NCBI GenBank assembly: GCA_020425885.1
Contig: JAGQRA010000625.1
Coordinates: forward strand, 1 to 10,095
Direction of reading: 5' to 3'
DNA from: Planctomycetota bacterium
GTDB taxonomy: Bacteria; Planctomycetota; UBA1135; UBA2386
Length of the DNA: 10,095 nucleotides
Position 1 is the stretch's first letter. Every line of letters begins with the position of its first letter. A program made the position numbers and the translations under genes. Below, piece after piece: positions 1-6,195 of this stretch. The notes under the pieces were generated by a model that had not been told where the DNA came from, did no database searches, and saw nothing but the letters and a program-made list of their open reading frames with translations.

Positions 1-1820
1 CCTACACCTGGCTCGGCACCACCGTGGCCAACTACTTCTCGGCCTATCGCGTCCGCCAGGGCGACTGCCTCGACCTGATGCATATGTGCGACGTGCTCAA
101 CAACACCCCCGCCGGCACGCTGCAGTCGGTGCTGACCGACGTCTTCAACGTCGATTCGTTCTATCGCTACGCCGCGGTGATGAACGTGACGACGCAGACC
201 GACAGCTATCTGGAGAGCGGCAAGGACCACTTCCTCTACATCGACGAGGTCCACGGCGACGGCACGACGCTGCCGTTCGACCTCAACGAGGGCCTGGCCG
301 GCTCGACGACGCTGACCCCGACCTACTTCACCACCAACGTCTACCGCCCGGCCTTCACCAAGACGCTGCAGTTCGCCGACTGGACCGAGCGCTACAAGGC
401 CCACCTCAAGGCGGTCATCGACCACACCTTCAACCCGACCCACCTGACGCCGCTGGTGCAGCAGTGGCACGCGATGATCTACAACGACGTCGTCGCCGAC
501 ACCAAGAAGGTCTACACCACCGCCGCGTTCCAGCAGAACCTGAACAGCCCGGTGACGATCCAGGGCGGCGGCCCCGGCAACACGACGGTTCCGGGCCTCG
601 TGCCGTTCATCCAGGGGCGCTACAGCTACCTGGCGACGAACTCGTACCTCAACGCGCCGCGGGCCGCGCTGACGAACCTGACGCACACGCCGGCGCAACC
701 GACCCCGAGCCAGCCGATCACGATCACCGTCGCCGCCAGCGGCCTCGCCACCGGCGTCAACCTGTGGTGGCGGCAGATCGGCAAGTTCGCCCGCGCGCCG
801 ATGTTCGATGACGGCGCCCACGGCGACGGCGCCGCCAACGACGGCACCTGGGGGGCGCAGCTGCCGGCGCAGGCCCCCGGCGCCCTGATCGACTACTACG
901 TCGAGGCCGTCACCGCCACCGGTGCGGCGAGCTACGAGCCGCACACCGCCGAACTCGAACTCGCCTGTCCGCACATCGCAATCGACTGGCCGCAGCTGCC
1001 GTCGCCGATCGTCATCAACGAGTTCCTGGCCCAGAACCAGACCGGCGCCGTCGACGAGAGCTTCCAGCACGAGGACTGGCTCGAGCTCTACAACACCAGC
1101 AGCACGGCGGTCAACGTCGGCGGCATGTGGCTCACCGACAACCTCGCGCTGCTGAAGTGGCAGATCCCGGCCAACACGATCATCGCCGCGCACGACGTGC
1201 TGCGTGTCTGGTGCGACGAGGACGGCACCCAGGGTCCGTTGCATGCGAACTTCAAGCTGGCCTCGGGCGGCGAGGAGATCGGCCTGTTCAACGCCGCCGG
1301 CACCGCCATCCACGACCATGTCACGTTCGGCCAGCAATACGTCGACGTCTCGACCGGCCGCCTGTTCGATGGCCAGCTGCCGTGGGTCACGTTCCCGGCG
1401 CCGACCCATCTCGCCACCAACACGCCGGCGGTCTGCGGCCAGCGCACCTATGGCGCCCTCGACCCGGCCCAGCACGGCGTCGGGCTGAGCCTCGGCGGCA
1501 CGCTGCGGATCGGCACGACGGCGACCTACGCCATCGCCGACGGTCCCGCCAACGGCACCGCCGTGGCCGCGATGTCGCTGTTCGTCGACTACGTCGATCT
1601 CGGCGTCTTCGGCGTGAGCGGCGAGACCTACCTGCTGTCGCCGCTCGCGACGGTGGTGCCGGCGGTGCTGTCGCTCGACGGCTCGGGTGCGTCGTCGTGG
1701 AATCTCGCGATCCCCAACAACGCCGTCTTCGTCGGCCTGCCGCTCTACGCGCAGGTGTTGACCGCGGCCGGCACGCAGTACGACAGCAGCCAGGCCATCG
1801 AGCTGCGCATCTGCCCATAG
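1..1820 (+). CDS. CotH kinase family protein with lamin-tail domain, 5'-truncated
   Basis: This is the C-terminal part of a probably secreted CotH-type atypical protein kinase. The reading frame is open to the left edge (first full codon at 3), so the start, any signal peptide and the kinase N-lobe lie outside. Numbering from the GTG at 24: residues about 1-150 match the CotH C-lobe, with an Asp at 60 (NVTTQTDSYL) and a 'PFDLNEG' motif at 84-90. The 26-residue spacing fits the catalytic and metal-binding aspartates of Bacillus CotH as I recall them, but Asn88 replaces the second Asp of the usual 'W/P-D-x-D' motif. Residues about 220-310 form an Ig/Fn3-like domain with an Asp/Gly-rich loop (MFDDGAHGDGAANDGTWGA). 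Residues 327-455 are a lamin-tail (LTD) domain (VINEFLAQN, DWLELYN, LTDN, FKLASGGEEIGLF). The last ~110 residues form a beta domain like that of the repeat protein at 6196-8718. LTD behind CotH is a familiar planctomycete arrangement. The VTC gene starts 7 nt downstream. Confidence 0.85.
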   Translation, partial: YTWLGTTVANYFSAYRVRQGDCLDLMHMCDVLNNTPAGTLQSVLTDVFNVDSFYRYAAVMNVTTQTDSYLESGKDHFLYIDEVHGDGTTLPFDLNEGLAGSTTLTPTYFTTNVYRPAFTKTLQFADWTERYKAHLKAVIDHTFNPTHLTPLVQQWHAMIYNDVVADTKKVYTTAAFQQNLNSPVTIQGGGPGNTTVPGLVPFIQGRYSYLATNSYLNAPRAALTNLTHTPAQPTPSQPITITVAASGLATGVNLWWRQIGKFARAPMFDDGAHGDGAANDGTWGAQLPAQAPGALIDYYVEAVTATGAASYEPHTAELELACPHIAIDWPQLPSPIVINEFLAQNQTGAVDESFQHEDWLELYNTSSTAVNVGGMWLTDNLALLKWQIPANTIIAAHDVLRVWCDEDGTQGPLHANFKLASGGEEIGLFNAAGTAIHDHVTFGQQYVDVSTGRLFDGQLPWVTFPAPTHLATNTPAVCGQRTYGALDPAQHGVGLSLGGTLRIGTTATYAIADGPANGTAVAAMSLFVDYVDLGVFGVSGETYLLSPLATVVPAVLSLDGSGASSWNLAIPNNAVFVGLPLYAQVLTAAGTQYDSSQAIELRICP

Positions 1821-1827
1821 CGCGGCC

Positions 1828-2556
1828 GTGACCTACCGCAACCGACACGAGTGCAAGTTCGTGGTGCCCGAGACGGTCGCCGCGCGCGTTCGCCAGCAGC
1901 TGCGCCCGTACGTGGTACCCGATCCGTTCGCGGCCGGGCACCCCGACCACAGCTACCGGATCAGCAGCCTCTACCTCGACGACGCTGCGGGCACGCTCTA
2001 TCGCGAAACGGTCGAGGGCCGCGCCCAACGCTTCAAGCTGCGCGTCCGCGCCTACGACGACCTGCCCGATTCGCCGATCTTCCTCGAGGTCAAACGCCGG
2101 CACGATCGCGTCGTGCAGAAGCTGCGCTGCCCCCTCCGCCGCCGCGACCTGCCGGCCGTGCTGGCCGGTCACATCGAGGCCGAGCTCGAGCTGCCCGCGC
2201 ACCAACGCCAATCGCTGCGCGAGTTCGTGCGCCTGCAGCAGCTGCGCCGCGCCATGCCGCGCCTCCTGGTCCGCTACCAACGTCAGGCCTATGTCGGCCT
2301 CGACGACGACGATGCCCGGATCACCTTCGATCGGGCGCTCAGCGCATCCTCGGAGACAGCTCCGATCGTACGACAGGGCGGCCGCTTCGAGACGGTGCCG
2401 GTGCGCGGCGTCATCCTCGAGCTCAAGTTCACCGACCGTTACCCACGCTGGATGGCGGCGGTCGTCCGCGGCTGTGAACTGCGGCGTGGCTCGTTCTCCA
2501 AGTACTGCCGATCCGCCGATGCCCTGGCCGACCGCGGCCACGTCATCGCGCTCTGA
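1828..2556 (+). CDS. VTC domain protein (putative polyphosphate polymerase)
   Basis: A 242-residue stand-alone VTC (triphosphate-tunnel) domain with no signal peptide or membrane segment, so it is predicted to be cytosolic. In eukaryotes this domain (Vtc4) makes polyphosphate from ATP inside a basic beta-tunnel. All the strand motifs expected for the tunnel are visible: 'RHECKF' with Glu8/Lys10, 'YRISSLYLDD' at 43-52, 'KLRVRAY' with Arg72/Arg74, 'FLEVKRR' with Glu87/Lys89, 'VRYQRQAY' with Arg149/Arg152, 'ARITFDR' with Arg164 and Asp168, 'LELKF' with Glu198/Lys200, and 'FSKY' with Lys225. The basic and acidic tunnel residues therefore look intact and the enzyme is probably active. The GTG start at 1828 has no good Shine-Dalgarno, but it is needed to keep the first tunnel strand, and the next in-frame Met is residue 143. 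It lies 7 nt after the CotH gene, so translation is probably coupled. Family assignment is strong. Polyphosphate as the product is inferred from the family; another tunnel activity such as triphosphatase is possible. Confidence 0.9.
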   Translation: MTYRNRHECKFVVPETVAARVRQQLRPYVVPDPFAAGHPDHSYRISSLYLDDAAGTLYRETVEGRAQRFKLRVRAYDDLPDSPIFLEVKRRHDRVVQKLRCPLRRRDLPAVLAGHIEAELELPAHQRQSLREFVRLQQLRRAMPRLLVRYQRQAYVGLDDDDARITFDRALSASSETAPIVRQGGRFETVPVRGVILELKFTDRYPRWMAAVVRGCELRRGSFSKYCRSADALADRGHVIAL

Positions 2557-2568
2557 CCAGAGCCCCCG

Positions 2569-3258
2569 ATGACCGAACTGCTGCGCCAACTCGGTGACAT
2601 CACGGTGACGATGCCCTCGCTGCCGAGCCTGCTGTTCCACCTGCTGCTGGCCTTCGTGCTCAGCACGCCGCTGGCCTGGGTCTACGCCTGGACCCATCAC
2701 GGCATGAGCTACTCACGCTCGTTCGTGCAGTCGCTGGTGCTGCTGGCGATGATCGTCGCCATCGTCATGCTCGCGATCGGCGACAGCGTCGCCCGCGCCT
2801 TCGGCCTGTTCGGCGCGCTGGCGCTGATCCGCTTCCGCACCCCGATCAAGGACAGCCGCGACACCGTGTTCCTGTTCCTGTCGGTGGCCATCGGCATCAC
2901 CGTCGGCGTGCAGAACACGACGCTCGCCGTCGCCGGCACCGCGACCACGCTGCTGGTCGCCGTCTACCTGAACGGCATCGGCTTCGGCCAACGCCAGAGC
3001 CACGACGGCGTGCTGCGCTTCAAGCTGCCGGCCGCGGACGGCCAGCCGCCGTTGCTGGCCACGGTGCTGCGACACTACTGCCATCACTTCGCCCTGGCCG
3101 GCATGCGCGAGTCGCCGCACGACGGCGCGCTCGACTACACCTATCAGCTGCGGCTGTTCGACACCGCGGCGGCGCCGGGCCTCGTCACCGACATCCGCGC
3201 CATCCCCGGGGCCGCCGACGTCCAGGTGCTGATGCAGAACGAGCACGAGGAGATCTGA
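2569..3258 (+). CDS. DUF4956 family membrane protein
   Basis: A 229-residue inner-membrane protein of the DUF4956 family, whose function is unknown. Hydrophobic segments lie at about 19-41, 52-72, 99-115 and 117-135. Between the second and third is the family hallmark 'FGALALIRFRTPIKDSRD' (81-98), a Gly/Ala-rich run followed by a conserved basic loop. The remaining ~90 residues (140-229) are soluble and end in an alternating strand/helix pattern (YTYQLRLF, VTDIRAIPGAADVQVL) that looks ACT-like, reminiscent of the tail of MgtC/SapB transporters; this resemblance is my inference. The ATG at 2569 lies 12 nt after the VTC stop with only a weak purine patch, again suggesting coupled translation. 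DUF4956 genes are often next to VTC-domain genes, so a membrane partner, channel or anchor for the polymerase is plausible but unproven. Length is typical for the family and I see no defect. Confidence 0.88.
   Translation: MTELLRQLGDITVTMPSLPSLLFHLLLAFVLSTPLAWVYAWTHHGMSYSRSFVQSLVLLAMIVAIVMLAIGDSVARAFGLFGALALIRFRTPIKDSRDTVFLFLSVAIGITVGVQNTTLAVAGTATTLLVAVYLNGIGFGQRQSHDGVLRFKLPAADGQPPLLATVLRHYCHHFALAGMRESPHDGALDYTYQLRLFDTAAAPGLVTDIRAIPGAADVQVLMQNEHEEI
3247..3252 (+). promoter_or_regulatory. Shine-Dalgarno of the HlyD-like gene, inside the DUF4956 3' end
   Basis: GAGGAG lies 5 nt before the ATG at 3258. That ATG shares its A with the upstream TGA stop (TGATG at 3256-3260). The combination fixes the start and indicates termination-reinitiation coupling between the DUF4956 and HlyD-like genes. 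It is the clearest ribosome-binding site in the plus-strand operon. Confidence 0.75.
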
Positions 3259-4412
3259 TGGGCGACTGGCGTCCGACCTATCCGCGCCCACACCTGCTGC
3301 TCCGCTGCCGCCGCCGCTTCGGCGCGGTGGTCCCGTTCGCGGTCTGGCTGCTCTGCATCGCCGGCACGATCGCGCTCGGCCGCATGCTGCCGCAGCCGGC
3401 GCTGTTCTCCGGTATCGCCGATTCGGCGCGCACGTCCGTCACCGCGCCCGTCGACGGCCGCATCAGCGCCCTGCTCGTCACCCTGCATCAGGATGTCGAG
3501 CAGGGCCAGGTCATCGCCCGCCTCGATGATCGCGACGTCAGCCTGAAGCTGAGCCAGGCCACCTTCGAACTCGAGCGCCTGCGCGCCGACATGGCCCGGC
3601 GCACCGCCGACCTCGAGCACGAGGCGGCGACGGTCTCGTCCGAGCACGGGCTCGAGACCGGCATCGAGCAGCGCCGGCTGTCGAGCGCCGTCGAGTCGGC
3701 GCAGCTGGCGGCGCTGACGACGCGCACCGAGCTCGAGGAGGCCCGCGTCAGGGTCCAGGGGGTGACCGTCGAGGCCGAGCGCCTGACCAACCTGGCCGCC
3801 CAGGGCATGGTCGGCGAACCGGAGCTGGTCTCGGTCCGGACCGAACGCGACGCGCTGGCCCGACGGATCACCGAGCTCGAGGGCCTGCAGCGCGAGCACG
3901 CGGCGCGGATCGCGGCGGCGCAGCAGCGCGCGGCGGCCTTCGCCCCCGGCGGCATCGGGGCCCTGCCCGTCGAGTCGACCCTCGCGCCGATGCGCTGGCG
4001 GCTGAAGGAGCAGCAGGCTGCCCTGGAGCGGATCGCGCTCGACATCGGCAGGCTCGTGCTCGAGTCCCCGATCAGCGGCCGCGTCCACGCCGTCATGGCG
4101 CAATCGGGCGAGTGGGTCCCGGCCGGCAAGGCGCTGGTCGCGATCGTCGATCCGAAGCCGCGCCGCATCCTCGCCTACGTGCCGGACTCGGTGCGCGGCG
4201 AGCTCGGCCTGCAGCTCCCGCTGACGGTCGTGCGCGGCGCCGACACCGTGCTCGGCACCACCGGGGTGCAGAGCATCTCGCCGACGGCGGTGCGGATGCC
4301 GGAGCAGCTGTGGCTCGATCCGCGCCGCGAGGAGTGGGGCTACGAGGTCGTGCTGGCGGCGACGGGACGCGAGGTGCCCGGCGAACGGCTGCAGTTCATC
4401 CGCGCGCGGTAG
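3258..4412 (+). CDS. HlyD-type membrane-fusion / periplasmic adaptor protein
   Basis: A 384-residue adaptor of the HlyD/efflux-RND periplasmic family. Such proteins are anchored in the inner membrane and bridge a transporter to the outer envelope. A basic N-terminus (RCRRR at 16-20) is followed by one membrane helix at about 22-44. A first lipoyl half lies at 56-93 (TSVTAPVDGRISALLV ... VEQGQVIARLDD). Residues 95-265 are a long Glu/Arg/Ala-rich coiled-coil hairpin that turns back near the segment 'LTNLAAQGMVGEPEL'. The second lipoyl half is at 266-299 (LVLESPISGRVHAVM ... SGEWVPAGKALVAIVD), and a beta-barrel-like domain follows (303-384). The start is fixed by the Shine-Dalgarno and the 1-nt overlap with the DUF4956 gene. 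It is the last gene of the unit; a hairpin and a convergent gene follow. No ABC, RND or MFS transporter lies beside it, so its partner may be DUF4956 or be encoded elsewhere. Family assignment is firm; the substrate is unknown. Confidence 0.88.
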   Translation: MGDWRPTYPRPHLLLRCRRRFGAVVPFAVWLLCIAGTIALGRMLPQPALFSGIADSARTSVTAPVDGRISALLVTLHQDVEQGQVIARLDDRDVSLKLSQATFELERLRADMARRTADLEHEAATVSSEHGLETGIEQRRLSSAVESAQLAALTTRTELEEARVRVQGVTVEAERLTNLAAQGMVGEPELVSVRTERDALARRITELEGLQREHAARIAAAQQRAAAFAPGGIGALPVESTLAPMRWRLKEQQAALERIALDIGRLVLESPISGRVHAVMAQSGEWVPAGKALVAIVDPKPRRILAYVPDSVRGELGLQLPLTVVRGADTVLGTTGVQSISPTAVRMPEQLWLDPRREEWGYEVVLAATGREVPGERLQFIRAR

Positions 4413-4416
4413 GCAC

Positions 4417-4446
4417 GCCGCGAGCCCCGGGCCCTCGGGGCGCGGC
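4417..4446. terminator. GC-rich hairpin between convergent genes, probable bidirectional terminator
   Basis: The 34-nt gap between the HlyD-like stop and the chemotaxis-protein stop is almost entirely one inverted repeat. GCCGCG (4417-4422), a two-base bulge and CCCCG (4425-4429) pair with CGGGG (4436-4440) and CGCGGC (4441-4446), around a six-base loop. That makes 11 G-C pairs. Neither side has a U-tract, so it is not a classical intrinsic terminator, but its position between converging genes fits transcription stopping or transcript-end protection from both sides. Confidence 0.55.
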
Positions 4447-6015
4447 TCAACTCCGTGACGAGTCGTGCATCATCTCGAGCAGCCGGCGCAGCGTGCCCAA
4501 CGAGTCGACGATCCTGGCCCCGGCCTGTTCGAGCCCGTCCGTCGTCGCCGCCGAGGTGATCGTGGTGTCGTCGAACATCTGCAGCTCGCCGGCGAGCAGG
4601 CCCATGGCCTGCGAGCTGCGTTGGACGATCTCGTTGACGTCGACGGCGGCGTCCAGCGACGACGACAGCAGCTTCGGCAGATCGTCCTCGAGCCCCTGCG
4701 CCGAACGGTGATGCTCGAGCACCGAACCGAGCTGCTCGTGGGCAACACGCGCGTGCGTACGGATGCCGGCCATGCGCTCGGCGATGCCGGCCGTCGCCTG
4801 CTGCGTCCGATTCGCCAGGGTGCCGACCTCCTGTGCCACGACGGCGAAACCCCGCCCCGCCTCGCCGGCGCGCGCCGCCTCGACGGCCGCGTTCAGCGCC
4901 AGCAGGTTGGTCTGGAACGCGATGCTGTCGATCAGCTGGAGCACCTCGTCGATCGAGGAGCTGTTGTTGTCGAGGGCCTCGAGCGTGCCCTGGAGTTCCA
5001 GCGTCTTCTGGTCGGCTGCGCGCAGCGTGTCGGTCGCCATGGTCACCTTCGACGTGACCTCGGCGAGCAAGGCCCGGTTGGTCGTCAGGCTCTTGTCCAG
5101 CGCCGCCGCATCGCCGAGCATCGCCTCGCGCCGTTCAGGGAACAGCCGCGCCAGGCCGCCGATGTAGTTCGCTTGAATCGTGGCATTCCGCAGCGCGATA
5201 TCGAAGCCGTCGCAGCTCTGCTGCAGCGCGTCGGCCATCGCCGCCATGCTCTCGACGATGTCGTGCAGCATCTCGCCGAGGAAGTCGACATTCACCGCGA
5301 CGGTCTTGATCTCGGCTGCCGTGAACTTCACGCGACCGACACGGCCGGTGAAATCGCCGGCCTCCATGGCCCTGGCGATGCGGCTGATGCGACCGATCGG
5401 GGTCGCGATCACGTGCCCCAGCACCAGCGCCATGGCCAACGCGGTGGCGATCGCCAGCGCCAGCCAGAAGACGAACTCGTCCCGGGCGTCCCGGCTGCGC
5501 TCGACATGGTTGGCGGTGTTCGCGGCATAGGCCCTCAGTTCGGCCGCCTCGATCAGTTCGAGCAGTTCCTCGTGCAGCCGGTCGCCTTCCGCGTCGAGGA
5601 GGGCGTAGGCGCGTTGGGTATGGAAGTCGAGGTGCAATGCGGCGACCTCGCGGAAGCAACTGACGGTCCTGGCCAGCAGGGCCCTGGCCTCGGAAGCATC
5701 CGCGACCTGATCCTGCAGATGTTCGATCAGCCGCTCGAGTTCGCCGTTGCGTCGCGCCTGACGCTCGGCGTGGCCGGTCTCCAGCAGGCGGGACAGGGCT
5801 ACGCGCAGGCGCAGGACGTCGTCTTCGATGGTCTCACGCTGCTTCAGCAGCGTCATCGCCTGGCTCGTGCCCTGCGCCGTCTGGTCCATGATCCGGAGCG
5901 ACTCGATGCCATAGACCCAGAGGATCAGCACGACCACGGCGAACGCGGTCAACAGCTGTCCGCGCAGCGAACGCAACGGCCACAGAAGGGCATGAATGAG
6001 GCGGAGGATCGACAC
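4447..6015 (-). CDS. Methyl-accepting chemotaxis protein (transmembrane)
   Basis: A chemoreceptor of 522 residues from the GTG at 6015. Such proteins sense a periplasmic ligand and control the CheA kinase through CheW. Numbering from that start: membrane helix 1 at about 20-36 ([17 protein letters not shown]), a mostly helical periplasmic region at 37-180 resembling a four-helix-bundle sensor, and helix 2 at 181-204. A HAMP linker follows ([18 protein letters not shown]), then a long cytoplasmic coiled coil. The near-invariant hairpin tip lies at 365-397 ([20 protein letters not shown] then [13 protein letters not shown]), so CheA/CheW coupling is probably intact. There is no C-terminal NWETF-like CheR tether; the protein ends DSSRS. 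I chose GTG 6015 because it puts a short basic segment before helix 1 and has AAGAG about 9 nt upstream. The longer frame would begin with TTG at 6102 and add a Pro/Arg-rich extension without a ribosome-binding site. No che genes are adjacent, and the ligand cannot be told from sequence. Confidence 0.92.
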   Translation of the reverse strand: MSILRLIHALLWPLRSLRGQLLTAFAVVVLILWVYGIESLRIMDQTAQGTSQAMTLLKQRETIEDDVLRLRVALSRLLETGHAERQARRNGELERLIEHLQDQVADASEARALLARTVSCFREVAALHLDFHTQRAYALLDAEGDRLHEELLELIEAAELRAYAANTANHVERSRDARDEFVFWLALAIATALAMALVLGHVIATPIGRISRIARAMEAGDFTGRVGRVKFTAAEIKTVAVNVDFLGEMLHDIVESMAAMADALQQSCDGFDIALRNATIQANYIGGLARLFPERREAMLGDAAALDKSLTTNRALLAEVTSKVTMATDTLRAADQKTLELQGTLEALDNNSSSIDEVLQLIDSIAFQTNLLALNAAVEAARAGEAGRGFAVVAQEVGTLANRTQQATAGIAERMAGIRTHARVAHEQLGSVLEHHRSAQGLEDDLPKLLSSSLDAAVDVNEIVQRSSQAMGLLAGELQMFDDTTITSAATTDGLEQAGARIVDSLGTLRRLLEMMHDSSRS

Positions 6016-6195
6016 GCGTCTGGGCTCTTGTCCGGCCCTATCGGTCAGGGACTTCCCCAGGCTGCATGGCAATTGTCGGCGGGACAGGATTCCCGGTGGC
6101 AAGCCGTGAGCCGGACCCGAGGATGGCCGGGCGCCGGGCCTCCACTTTGCAAGAAGGACCTACCGTTGCTCTCCTCCCCTGCGTCTGTTCGAGGT

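Noticed and set aside
24..26. GTG as a real start of the CotH gene
   Set aside because: The frame is open upstream to the window edge, the CotH domain is missing its N-terminal half, and no signal peptide follows the GTG. The gene begins left of the window.
1387..2700. Minus-strand open frame (437 codons) opposite the CotH and VTC genes
   Set aside because: It covers well-supported genes in antisense, dissolves into Arg-rich sequence and has no recognisable motif. Lack of stops is explained by GC content.
3144..4103. Minus-strand open frame (319 codons) opposite the DUF4956 and HlyD-like genes
   Set aside because: Low-complexity Arg/Gly/Asp/Leu composition, no domain, antisense to two clear genes.
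6016..6102. TTG start at 6102 for the chemotaxis receptor
   Set aside because: It needs a rare start codon without a ribosome-binding site and adds a Pro/Arg-rich stretch ahead of membrane helix 1. GTG 6015 gives a normal receptor N-terminus.
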